Assembly: GCA_032164245.1 (NCBI GenBank)
Contig: JAVMKO010000022.1
Coordinates: 13,887,845 to 13,951,844, forward strand
Reading direction: 5' to 3'
Length of the DNA stretch: 64,000 nucleotides
DNA from: Sternotherus odoratus
Taxonomy: Eukaryota; Chordata; Testudines; Kinosternidae
Shown here piece after piece: positions 49,001 through 59,571 of this stretch. Below the pieces are notes generated by a model. The model saw nothing but the letters and a program-made list of their open reading frames with translations. It was not told where the DNA came from and did no database searches. A program made the position numbers and the translations under genes. How positions within the stretch are numbered: the stretch's first letter is position 1; each line of letters starts with the position of its first letter.

Positions 49001-50629
49001 AGAGCTTTCCAACCAATATCATCACAGTGCACAGCAGCGACCTGGTGCTTCGCTGTGGAGACCTCCTGGAGAGTCAGAGCTATTATTGCCAAGCTGCAAC
49101 TCGCAGAGCGAACAAATCCACGCAGGTGTTGAGAGCAGAGGTGCTGACCCCAGCAAAAGAGAACTGCATGTACCAGTTACAATTAACAGGTAATGCTTTT
49201 TTTAGTGTTAGTTTCATGGACTAATTAATAAATAACAGGCCAAAAATAACCCTACCTGTAAAATACATGTTAAATGCCTCTCACACTAAGTTATGCTTAC
49301 TAAATATGGACCCCCCCAAAGCAGAAAGGAATCAAGCTACAAATACAGCAGTATCGTCTCCCCACTCTTATATTGCCTATTGTACTCGTATACATGTGCA
49401 AACAATAGCAGTACATCTGCAGCATGGGGAACAGAGAGTTAAGAGAAAATGCTCTTTAGCTGTAACAGCCAGAAAGGTTTAATTTTCCTAAGTAAATAGA
49501 GAACTGTTCAACATAATGTACATAGTTTTCTTTGCCCCTCTTGTGGTGCAAGGAGAGAGTATGAAATGTCGAATGCCACATGGACATGCATTGGATTCTA
49601 AACAAGCAACTGTATATTTTTATTACAGATGGTGCATCATACAACTGTATAACAACCCCAGTGTTTACAGTTGAGCTGCCTTCAACACCCTTCACAGACT
49701 ATTCAGCATCTTGCTCCAACTCCTCAAGCCATCCTGGCACAGAAGAGTAAGTACCAGCCATCACAACTATGTGTTCCTACTGATTAGATGGGGTTTCTCA
49801 GAAATCCTAGTGGAAATTTCTGTCTAAAGACATTTCAAACTGTAGCTAACATGGTGGGAATGTTTGTGCCTAGGTACCATGGCGATTGGCACACTGGGAA
49901 CATTGGAAAGAGACAGGATAGAAAGAAAATCAGTACAGAAGACATTTAATAGGGAATGAAATTGCCAACTTGATCCAAATGTCAGAACACTGCACCAAAG
50001 TGTCACAGAGGCCAGGAGCTTGACAAGACTTTAAAAAGGATCAAGCAGTTATATAGACTTTGAGAACTTTCAGTTACAGGAGGAAGGACTATAATAAATT
50101 ATACAGGATCAGATTCTTCAGGGCACAGGCTGATCACTGAACTGCCCCAGGGTTAAGGAAAGACTTTGAGGTGGGCAGGATATTCCATAATTGTCTCACT
50201 GGGTTTCCTGAACTTTCCTCTAAGACATCTGGCATTTGCCTTGGCTGGTGCCAGGATACTTGACTAGACGGACCATTGTTCTGATTCACTATGGAAATCC
50301 CTGTGTTTCTATTTAGAAATAAGGGCAACAAATGGGACAATAGAAGTCAGCACTACTGTGAGAAACCAATGGTAACAATCTGACTTGTGCTACAAAATTC
50401 TGTGGGTATTTTTGAAAAAAATCTCCTGAACTTATGCTTGTTGTATTAAATGTTCCTTAAAAGCATCTTTTACCTGCAGATCCAGTAGTTCCACAGTGAC
50501 TACTCAAAATGATTTATTGTCCTCTTTGGCTTTAGTGGTTGGATCCCAGTTCCATGGGCTATTCTGCGCTGGCTGTTCCTGATTATTCTAGTAGCATCTT
50601 TCATTATCATTCAGAGCAACAGGACATAG
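43075..50629 (+). CDS. Two-Ig-domain type I receptor, pIgR/CD300-like, five exons
   Basis: Unrecognised immunoglobulin-superfamily gene between PTPN22 and BCL2L15. Coding exons 43075-43114, 47013-47348, 48854-49189, 49629-49746 and 50536-50629 sum to 924 nt (307 residues); all have GT/AG borders and matching phases (1,1,1,2). Exon 1 is a hydrophobic signal segment ([13 protein letters not shown]). Exon 2 is a V-type domain with C38-C106 and the extra C53-C61 pair of the pIgR/CD300/FCMR group ([15 protein letters not shown]). Exon 3 is a second Ig domain (C160-C204, TWYRK, SYYCQA) with additional C151 and C193. Exon 4 is a Cys/Ser-rich stalk. Exon 5 has a transmembrane segment (about 284-302) with Arg288 and a five-residue tail. 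N-glycosylation sequons include NKS and NSS. It could be a CD300- or pIgR-like family member; orthology was not tested. The start ATG has A at -3. Confidence 0.85.
43855..44455. mobile_element. TA-flanked DNA transposon relic with GC-rich minisatellite
   Basis: A 601-bp element flanked by TA on each side. The left end CAGGGGAGTCACATTTTACG and the right end in reverse complement CAGTGGAGTTGCATCATAGC are imperfect inverted repeats, as in mariner/pogo elements. Between about 43930 and 44370 the interior is a GC-rich minisatellite of degenerate units around CCCCAGGCTGGCAGCGGGCT and GAGCGG. Open frames inside it are products of the repeat. It lies in intron 1 of the Ig-receptor gene. Confidence 0.7.
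45445..45786. mobile_element. hAT-type MITE with perfect 8-bp target duplication
   Basis: The left end CAGTGGTCGCCAACCTTTCG and the right end in reverse complement CAGCGGTCGCCAACCGGTGG are inverted repeats. The octamer GCATAGAC flanks both sides exactly (45437-45444 and 45787-45794), which is diagnostic of hAT insertion. The interior holds three to four tandem GC-rich units of about 35 bp around GGCTCGAGCGGCACGGCGCA with long C runs. The GC-rich open frames on both strands here are artefacts. It lies in intron 1 of the Ig-receptor gene. Confidence 0.9.
45880..46045 (+). repeat. CR1-like LINE fragment
   Basis: The opening words (TGGAGAAAGTAAATAAATAAG, GTGTTATTTACT, ATAACACAAGAACTA) match the 38745 copy, and it ends GTCTGACCCACTATGGCC followed by ATTCTTA. 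The middle part is deleted. Confidence 0.5.
47622..48125 (-). repeat. MIR-like SINE, split by a later insertion
   Basis: Read on the minus strand, the piece at 48015-48125 has the tRNA-like head CCTAGTGGTTAAGGCCCTGG and CATTTGGGTTTTGTTCC. The piece at 47622-47811 carries the 3' words, including complements of ACAATCCCTGCCCTGCAGAA and GCACTGTACAAATACACAGG. The two halves are separated by the TA-flanked element at 47812-48014. It lies in the intron between receptor exons 2 and 3. Confidence 0.6.
47812..48014. mobile_element. TA-flanked MITE nested in a SINE
   Basis: A 203-bp element with ends GGTTTGTCTACATGGTGTG and, in reverse complement, GGTCTTGTCTACATGGTATG, flanked by TA on both sides. It interrupts a MIR-like SINE and is therefore younger than it. 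No coding content. Confidence 0.75.
48351..48527. repeat. Inverted-repeat element
   Basis: The left arm (GTGGGTGAGGTAATATCTTT, TATTGGACCAATTTCTG) and right arm (CAGAAATTGGTCCAATAAAA, GATATTACCTCACCCAC) are near-perfect reverse complements about 40-50 bases long, with a roughly 75-base centre. A decayed copy is at 39379-39530. It sits about 330 bp before receptor exon 3. Confidence 0.75.
50105..50315 (+). repeat. CR1-like LINE fragment
   Basis: A diverged copy of the series seen at 51298: ACATCTGGCATTTGCCTTGG, GATACTTGACTAGACGGACC and TCTGATTCACTATGG. It lies in the intron before receptor exon 5. Confidence 0.45.
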
Positions 50630-53600
50630 AAAAGTGGTGAGTTTCTTTGAACTGTAAAGGCAGTTTTCATTCAGTTTAATAGCACAATTAACTGTGCAAC
50701 AATTCTCTACCAAACAGTCAAGCAAAGGACGCTTGTGTGTATAATTCTATATAAAATCTAGGTATTAAATTATTATTAATATGCATTTTACTAATATATG
50801 CTCAACTGTGACTTGAGAGACTAGGCAGGTTTTGATTTTTGTATTTTATTTGCTGTAAATATTTTACAATATTCATAAAGACAATTTCCATTTCTACTGA
50901 AGCTTTTTAAACCTATGATCAAGGAAGAAAGCTCATTTACTAAACAGAAACAGTTTCCTGCTTCTGCACTGCTGGAAGCTAGCAGCTCTCCCTAGAACAC
51001 TGCTTCTGTGTATTGCCAGTAGCGGGCGCTCTGATATACTTACTCCCAAGCAGTAAATCTTTGCCCCACCAGGTCTTAACATATGGTATACTTATTCTCT
51101 GAAGTTCTTTTGTTTTAAGGGTAACATTTTAATTGCTTTACATTTCTGTTCATAACAGTGAAACTGTTTTTTCATGTGGTTTTGGCATGAAGTTTAAAAA
51201 AAATATCAAAAGAAGTTGAGTCCTGAGACTAATACTGTAGTAAGTTGCCGCTCTTTGCTAGCAAAAACCTGATACTTTGCTCTTGTGATATGTCATGGTC
51301 GACCTGTGAAACTCCTTACCTGAGGAGGCTGTGAAGGCTAGGACTAGAACAGTTTAAAAGAGAACTGGATAAATTCATGAAGGTTAAGTCCATTAATGGC
51401 TATTCGCCAGGATGGGTAAAGAATGGTGTCCCTGCCCTCTGTCAGAGGGTGGAGATGGATGGCAGGAGAGAGATCACTTGATCATTACCTGTTAGATTCA
51501 CTCACTTCAGGACACCTGGCATTGGCCACGATCAGTAGACAGTATAGTGGGCTGGATGGACCTTTGATCTGACCCAGTATGGCCGTTCTTATGGTCATGA
51601 TACCTTACCAATTGTTTCCTCTTCCTTTATATACCATAAGCCTGGAGATATTTGATTAAAATATGAATACTTTGAATTATAAAAAAGCTACCTGTAAAAT
51701 TGTATTAACAAAACAAAGGTACCCACAGATTATAAATTTGTCCCAAATCTTTATTAAATGAGAATATCATGCTTCTTTAAGAATGGGCGGTCTTCTTGTA
51801 GCTTGACTCAACCATACCCTTATTCACTAATAAAAATGCCAATTCAAGAAATATTTAAGAGGCCCAAATTATTCCTGGATCATGAGTGTAAATCAAATCT
51901 GAAACTTGCAAGGGAATCTAGGAAATTTATTTTTCCATAGTACAAGATTCAATTCCTTATGTGCCAGGATGATACATCTATAATTATCCTGCTGATCTTT
52001 TCTATACAAGGGCAGGTAGCTATGCAGCATCTCAAAACCTAACCACCTACATACAGGGCTGCTCTGAGTGGGTTTGAGTGAAGGGTTCAGACACAGTCAG
52101 AAAGCACATTACAAAAAAAATATCCTTTGGTTTTAGATTAAAAACAAAACTGAAATATTTTGTTTTCAAGACTTCATTTCCAGAATCTTTGAAGCACCCC
52201 CCTCCATCATCCCGCCAAGAAAAGGTCAAAGACTCGCATGGTCTTTGCTGAGGTCTAATTTCCAGGCCATCACCAGCGATCAATGCAATATTGCCTTCTC
52301 CTGGGCACAGGAGGGTGCAGTCACCTGGACCTGTTATCAGTAGAACATCTGGACACCTCTAGCACTCTGGGTCACCCATGAGACCACACACTGAACACTA
52401 TTCAGCATACAGGAAGCAACGTCTTGATAAATTCTGAATACACAGACTGTTCTAGCAACAGAGACAATATGCAAAATCTAGTTTCCAGTCACATTTATAA
52501 CTCTCTTTTTTGCATGTGAGCTGCACTCTATGTTCTAAAAATGCTTTTGACAGATGCTGTGCACACAAAACAGGTTTAGTTAGCTTGTGTGTTCATTACA
52601 TTGATCTGAAACCTACATAAGGTTCCTAGACAGAGAATACCTGGGTGTATATTTGGGGTCAACCCTTTACAGCCAGGCTTCCCCAGATCCAGGCCAGAGT
52701 ACCTAGTCCTGCTCCACCAGACATCACTGCTAGGAGACTGGGTCAAGGGGCTCCAACTCCATTAGCCTTTTAAAAAAATTCCAATATGCCAAACTACTCC
52801 GCCTTACGCAACTTTTTAGTGAAACTTCTCCAGCTGGCAAGACCCAAACACCCAGAGTGAGTCAGCAGTGGCCGAAAGGAGAAGACTTCAAACCGGGAAC
52901 CAGATATGAGAGGAGCAAAACCCCCTAAACTTCCTAAACACTCAAAAATTCTGGACCAATAGTGAAAATCTCAGACTGAGTGTCCCTGAACAGATAGCCA
53001 GCAAAGCAAAGCTTTTGGGGGATTTCAGGGTTAGTTACAGACTAGCAAAAAACAAGCAAAATGGCAGAATTATTAGATTTTTGCCACAAATCCAGTTCAG
53101 AGTACTTCTGCAGAACTCATCAGGTTTTCTGAGAGGCAATAGACTTCTCTATTCCCAAGAGACATTTCTGTCAAATTTAAATCTTGTAAAAGCAATCCTT
53201 CATGTAACTGTAGAGCAACAGAAATGTGGGACAATTCCAAGGGAAAACCACCATTTTAAAATAAACATTGACCTGCAGAGTTTGAAACCCAAACATGGCC
53301 ACACTAAGCCTCTGGCCTGGAAACTAACTGTACGCTGGTGAAACTGATGCCATTGTAGAAGTAGAGAGAAATGCAGATTGCAAATGAAGTGCATAAGAAT
53401 AACAAACTGGATTTTTATACTCTTTCCCATCCAGTGATCTAAGGTGTGTTAGTAAGAGAGAGACTTGTTTGCAACCTGATTTTTAAATTGACATCTTCCC
53501 CTTAAGAGGCCGTAAGGACAGCTGCCCTGATTAAATCAACTATCAGCACAGCTATTTTCCCTCAAGCCAGCTCACACCCTTTCCATCCATGTTTCCCAGC

Positions 53601-53999
53601 ATCTTACTAGGCAGCCATCTCTGACTCCTCCTCCCTTCGGGGTTGCAGGGTAGGAGTTCAGCACCAAAGCTGGCAGAACAAAAGTGTCGCTGTTAGTCCT
53701 CACACTTAAAAGTTGCATTTACAGCCTATGTTGGAAGGAAACGAAATCAATCCTTTGTAAATATATTTACAATATATATTTGTAAATAAATGAATAAGTG
53801 CAAGAACAAGAGAGCCACATATGGTGTGGAAGAATAGCTACGTGTTGATATGTCCCAATTACTGACTGTATCAATCTTCGCAGCAGAGGGAAGTAGAATA
53901 ACGGTTTTCCCAGTCATCAGCCTAATAGTTTAAGTCAAGTCATTGAAAGTTGTAATTTCACTCCCTCGGAGGTAATGTAGCCTTTGTAGTGTAATGTAG
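50630..53999. other. Receptor-BCL2L15 convergent intergenic region
   Basis: The two genes point at each other across this 3.4-kb gap, which must contain both 3' untranslated regions. A good donor-like GTG|GTGAGT lies just past the receptor stop codon (about 50637), so a 3' UTR intron is possible. A CR1-like block is at 51298-51600 and an AT-rich palindrome near 53755-53790. No other gene is recognisable. Confidence 0.55.
51298..51600 (+). repeat. CR1-like LINE 3' region
   Basis: A clear copy: GTCGACCTGTGAAACTCC, AACTGGATAAATTCATGAAG, TAATGGCTATTCGCCAGGAT, and the 3' end TGATCTGACCCAGTATGGCC then GTTCTTATGG. Confidence 0.6.
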
Positions 54000-56900
54000 T
54001 CAGTTTCCAAAGTTCTCCTAAATGGAAAGAATTAAAAACAACGGTTAAAGGAACTAGAAGTAAGAGAGGTGGCCCAAGGGCAGGATGGGGAAAATAGTTC
54101 TCTAGTTCTACTCCCAGCTTGCTTGCCAACTTGCCCTCTGGCCTGGGCCAAGTCACTTCTTTTTCTAGGCCTCAGTTTCTTTAGTTGTAAAATGGGCCTA
54201 TCCCCACAAGGGAGTGAGAGAAAGTGTCTGTAAAGCCCATATGATTAACTATTATTCCTTATGAACTTATCTAGGGCAGAAATGTTAGCCTCAGGGTGCT
54301 GAGACAGTGGTGAAATCCTGTTGAAATCGATAGGAAGCATACCATGGACTTTAGTGAAGGCAGGATTTCACCAAGATGTTTGACACAGCAGTGCTTCAGA
54401 TACAGAGAACACCTGAAACGTAGGACTACAAGGAAGAACAATCTGGTGTTTTGGGGTCAGTGGCCAGCAATGCCAGGGCCTGCCCCAGGATGGCATGTTG
54501 CAAGGCTGAGCAGCTAGGCTAACAGGGTTAGGACACCACCTTGGATGTGCAATGAATGGTGCCCTCAGAACCCTGGGTCACGCTGTAGCCATGCTTGCAT
54601 CCGACAAAGTGGGTATTAGCCCACCAAAGCTTATGCTTCAATACTTTAGTTAATCTTTAAGGTGCCACGGGACTCTCTGTAACTGTAGCCAGTGCAGACT
54701 AGTCAGAGGAACAGAGCCACAAGTGCCAACAGAAGTACTTCAGTGGTCCTTGAGCACTCACCCAGCCACCACGGGTCTCGATGTATCCTCTCACTTCACG
54801 GTTCCCATTAATCAGTTCCACAAGCTGGATTCGACGGGCCACAGCTGGAACTTTCCGGGAAAGATACGCTAACAATCTCACAGACACTGCCAGAAACGCT
54901 CTCTCATAGCCCAGCTCAGGATTCAGGCTGCTCCAACTCTTGCTGAGAGAATCCACCATGACTCCAAATTCCTCCACCTGGAAACACCAAGAGGAGGCTT
55001 TATAAAATAATACTGTTAAAAGAAGTCTTGGTTCAAACCCCACAGGGTTACCCAGGGCTGGCTTGCTCTGCTCTATGATTGAGGCAGGTAAGACAGTGCA
55101 TTGCTTGGTACATCTAAGTCACTGTAAGAGCTTCAGGGCAGACACGATATGTACTATTTGTTCATACAGTGCTACTGTAGTTCACACAGTAGTGCTGGGG
55201 GAGAAGGAGGGACAGTTTCCAATTTAACTAGGACTGCAAAGAGCTTAGAGCTAAAGGTGCATGAGTATTCATATTGAAACTGGGCCTGGATGAGATCCAA
55301 CCTCAGACCAGGTTCATGGTGGGTCAGCTAACACAGGCTGGGGCTGTTCAGATAGCTCCCCTGCCCCATCGTCCAAGAGCAGCCCCTCCCGTCTCAAGAA
55401 AAAGCATCCTTTCACAGAATGGCACTTCGGTTAAGAAAGGAGGTGCTGGGGCTCTACAGCACATTGCAGGAGACAGGTAGACCCTGGCCCAAAGAGAGTG
55501 CTTGTGCATTACCTTTCCCTTAGCCACCTCGGCAATGATGCGCTGAGCATGCTGCTCCAGGTCCTCGTTATATTCATCTCCCAGTCTCTGCAGACGACTG
55601 GCAATAATAACGGAATCAAAGGTACTTGAAGCTTCTGCTCCTGCAGAGAGCGGACCTTCTAAGACATCCGAGAAAGAGCACAGGGGAAAGGGTACAACCT
55701 GCAGGTCAAGTGCTTGAGGAGGAGAATGTCTGTTTCAGATCCTAATTTTTAAATTATTGTATATTACATGAAAAAAACTGTTTTAACACCATGTGAAGTC
55801 AGGCACACAGAAGTTAGGAGATACCAGATGAATATTCCCCCTGCTACCAATAGTTCCTAATTAAAAAATCCAAAAGACTAAAAACCAGAATTTTCATCAT
55901 GTGGAATCATATTGACGCCCAATATGGGTCATCAGTCGGGTTCAGATCTTTAGATCCACAGCACAGACCTGTACCACTTGAGTTAACAGAGGTAAGGAAC
56001 TAGACAGAGTAAAAGGTTCAGGCAATAGGGGAGATGCACAGTTTGCCAGAGATTAACACAGCTATTTGCTGACAGCAGATTAACTCGGACAACTCCTGGG
56101 TTTGAATCTAGGTTCTGGAGGGCAGTGTGTCCAATAGTGAGACCCTTCTGCCCTTACCCCTGGCCTCCCACACCCCTGACCCTCTCTGCCCCTTCATCTC
56201 TTTGTCCCAATACCTCCACCCGACAGGGGTCAGGTTCCAGTCAGGGGCGGCTCTTAAGGATTTTACCGCTCCAAGCGCGGAAGTTCCACGGCACACCTAA
56301 GGGTGGTCTGGCATGCTGCCGTTTCTGCGGGTGGTCTATGGGTCCCGCAGACCCATCATCCCCACTGCTGAAATGCCACCAAAGACGGTCTGACTGCCGC
56401 CCTGATGCTCGCTGCGCTTGGAGCTGGCCCTGGTTCCAGTTCACTACTCTTTCCAGACCCTAGTCTCATCCTCCTACCAACCTCCCCCATGCCCAGTTTA
56501 TTTCCTCCTCCTCCTCCATGCTTCCTGGCAGCCAGCAGAGGGAGCAACAAGAACAAATGAGAGATTCTCTGATTTGGTGCCCAATACCCCATCAGCTGGG
56601 AGCAGCATTTGCAGAAAAAAATCCTGCTTATCCCCTGCATTTCCATGCTGGAATATGCTCAACACAGGCAGAATCTTCAGCAAATTCACCTGTCCAACCA
56701 TTTAGTTTCTAATAAACATATGCAAACTGCAAATTTTCCCAAAGGCTTGATTTGGCCAGTTTGGGCTCTTTCGCCATAGGAATGGTAAAAGCCACAATCC
56801 TGACACAAGTTTCAAGTTCTTGCTCCAATACAGGATGGTGCTAGAGATTCTCAGAAGAATGGTTTTAAAAACTTAAGATGGGCAAAACATCTGGGATGGA

Positions 56901-57612
56901 GACCAGGCCCTTCCTTATTTTTAAGTACAGTGTTGGTACTCAATACATTAATGATAATTAGTTCTTTGGTTACAAGGACCGGAACAGTTACACTTTCCCC
57001 ATCACTAATAAGACAAGTTATTTCCATGCAGATTTGGTGGGTGAGAAAAAGTTACTGGCATTTATAACTTGAATCCAAAAATACCAAGTGATCTACGGGC
57101 TATTACAAATATATTTAATCTGCATGTTTGTGAAGCAGGCTGGGGTTTTCAATGACAAGTAGTCAAGATCTCCATTGTGCATCTCATTGGACATTGGAAA
57201 GAGTCCTTTCCAATAGCACAGCTCTCCATAGCCCCACATCAGGGAAATGGCTGAACATGGACTGAGAGGGATGGACAACACCGCTCCTTGCAGTCACCTG
57301 GAGAGTCTCATGGAAATACTGACCCATGCCAACCCTGCTCCACTTGAGACCTGCCAGCCCAAACTGCAGCCCTCATCTCTATCCATTCCAGGAACACGCC
57401 CAACAGGACATCTACCTTGAACTTTCAGCCAAGAAAGCCTCCTGCCTCCCTCCAGAGATTTGGTCCCAGGCGACTTTACCTGCACGTAACTCAGCAAAAG
57501 AGTCTGTCTCCAGACTGTGGAAATCAGTCCCTTCGTCTTCCCCCAAGAGAGCAGAGAGAAGTGCCTGCACAACACATTCGGTTTGCTCCTCAAAAGTTCT
57601 CGGGCTCTTCAT
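54000..57612 (-). CDS. BCL2L15: BCL2L15 (Bfk), Bcl-2-like protein 15
   Basis: Complete gene for a small Bcl-2-family protein linked to apoptosis control. Coding exons 57612-57480, 55658-55513, 54977-54762 and 54017-54000 join in phase (513 nt, 170 residues; human 163). The N terminus MKSPRTFEEQTECVV closely matches human BCL2L15. Exon 2 has the BH3-like core SRLQRLGDEYN (L67, G71, D72). Exon 3 has YERAFLAVSVRLL and a BH2-like end closing in RGGW (residues 162-165). The last coding exon adds only ENFGN before the stop, paralleling human ENLES. No transmembrane tail follows, as in human. The start codon has A at -3. Reading through the exon 3 donor would give an unrelated tail, which I reject. 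Confidence 0.92.
54593..54690 (-). repeat. Copy of the dispersed 83-bp repeat family
   Basis: The stretch reads GCATCCGACAAAGTGGGTAT, then TTAGCCCACCAAAGCTTATG, and ends GGTGCCACGGGACTCTCTGT, the inverted orientation of the 34735 copy. It lies about 70 bp beyond the donor of BCL2L15 exon 3. Confidence 0.75.
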
Positions 57613-59571
57613 TTTAATACTTCCTCCCCGGGATTATCTGGAGTTCAAACAGAAGCCAAGCTGTCCCTGCAGCTATTCCTCTTCCGGGTAGGGTTTGTGC
57701 ACAGAACCTTTAGAAGCTTTCCTCCTTCCTGGTCAGCTTTGCATGAGACACACCCTCCCAAGGGCAAGGGCCTTAGGGAGAAGACTCCGCCCCATGGCAG
57801 GGTAAGGCTCTGACGGGCTATTTCATCCCTCAGCCTTGCTTCCCTGCACATGGGTGTGGCAAAGTTTCACAACCATCATTTACTGTAAAACACACAGCTG
57901 TCCAGAGTGAAGTTTTTCCAAAGTCCATCATTCACCAAGGGCTACCCTGCCTAGAACGAGTCAGGACTCAAAGGTTGTATCTACACAGAGATCGGAACCA
58001 GGTTACCTGCAACTGTGTAAACAGGAGGAGTTGCTGACAGGGTACAAGGGTGTTTTTGCGGACAATTACATAATGTAGATATGCTCCCATCAGCCAGAGG
58101 CGTGGCTAAGTGAGCTCAACTCACACAGGAAGGGTCCTGCAAGCTGGTGATAAGAGACGCCCGACTACAGGCTAAGCTTAAACCCAACTGCAGCTATAGC
58201 AGGCAGCCTTATCTGAGGTTTTGCTAGTGTGACCATACCTGCTGAATGCGTAATTACTGCAGAGAACAGATCCACAAAGATTGCCAGTCGACATCACAGC
58301 AAATTCTGTGCTGCTGCGCCCCAGGTAGCAAGAGCAGACTCTTCAGCACAAGAGGGGTTTTATGGCTATGAAGGAAGAAGTCATTCCCTAAACATGGGAT
58401 GTCTAACCTGGTGTGGCTCTTAACTCAGAGTCACAGGGTGGACACTGTGAGGGTACATCTATGCTGCACCAAAAAACAAAAGCCATGGCAGCAAGTCTCA
58501 GGGTCAGCTGACACAGGCTAGGAGCTAAAAATAGCTGTGTAGAAGTTGCCAGTTGCGCTGATGCCCAAGCTCTGAAACCCAAAAGTGGGTGCTCCAGCCT
58601 AAGTGGGCACTTCTACACGGCTCTTTTTAGCCTTGTCACATAAGCCCAGGTCAGTTGCTGGGGCCTCTGAGACATGCTGCCAGGGTTGATTATTTGGGGG
58701 GGGGGGGGGGGAATGTAGACATGCTTTAAGAGGGAGTTCAGCCCACCTGTGTTTCATTATCCATTTTACAGTGGAGCATGATAAGAGGACAGCTGGTCTC
58801 CATGATGAGAGGGGAACAGGAAACTGTGGCATATGGTGTAAGAGCAGCAGTGAGCAAGAGGCTCCTGCTGTAAACTGTAGGGGGAAAGACAACACTCCAG
58901 GAAGGGTTGGGAGTGGCCAACCAGTTGAGTTGAATGTCATATAGACTTTATTTGGGGACTTTGAAGTTAATTAACCCAGCCTTTAGGAGTCGTGGTTGAA
59001 CAGAGAGAATCCTGCTTGTAAATTTACAGTGGATTCCTGAAGAGGAACCTTAAGGTTATGTCTACACTTTCACACTCCATGCCCCTCTAGCACAGGTATA
59101 AATAGCGGTGTCCATACACAGTGGTTTTTACCCTACCCAGCTCTCCGCATACCCAAGCAATGCCTCGCCCAGCTACACTGCTAAAAATAGCCGTGTCATG
59201 TCTTCCTGCCAAAGTCTTTCCATGCCACTGTGAAAGGCTCTGGAAGTGGTGAAAGGCTAACTGCCAAAGCATTTAATTGATAAGCATAGCTACACACCAC
59301 AGCGTGGACACAGCCTAGTTTTCACTCTGGCACATAGGTACGTGTAGTCCTTGCTGCCGTCAGCGGTGTGCAGTGTAGACACTAAGGGAACTGCAGTGCT
59401 ACTCGAGTCCACTGGCACTAATGGCAGCTCTAAGGCAGATCAGGGGCTGTTCAAGGCTCTTACAAACAGTTTAGAAGAGCAGCAATTTAACTTCAGTAAC
59501 ACCACATCCAGGTGTAGAAAAGATCTTCCCTACACCCCGAGTGAGCCTGCTCTGAGCAGAGCTCAGCGGAA
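57613..59571. other. AP4B1-BCL2L15 intergenic region
   Basis: This gap contains the BCL2L15 promoter and the AP4B1 3' UTR. A minus-strand AATAAA at 58947-58952, about 620 bases past the AP4B1 stop, is a possible poly(A) signal. Two stretches resembling short DNA elements (about 58450-58735 and 59053-59330) share phrases such as GTCTACAC and AAAAATAG, and a G-run sits at 58697-58711. No gene is recognisable. Confidence 0.5.

Noticed and set aside
53755..53790. AT-rich palindrome (AATATATTTACAATATAT...)
   Set aside because: Low-complexity sequence that can arise by chance; no flanking duplication or relation to a gene end could be shown.
54699..54761. Read-through C terminus of BCL2L15 beyond GGW
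   Set aside because: A consensus GTGAGT donor stands exactly there and a separate short exon restores the human-like ending.
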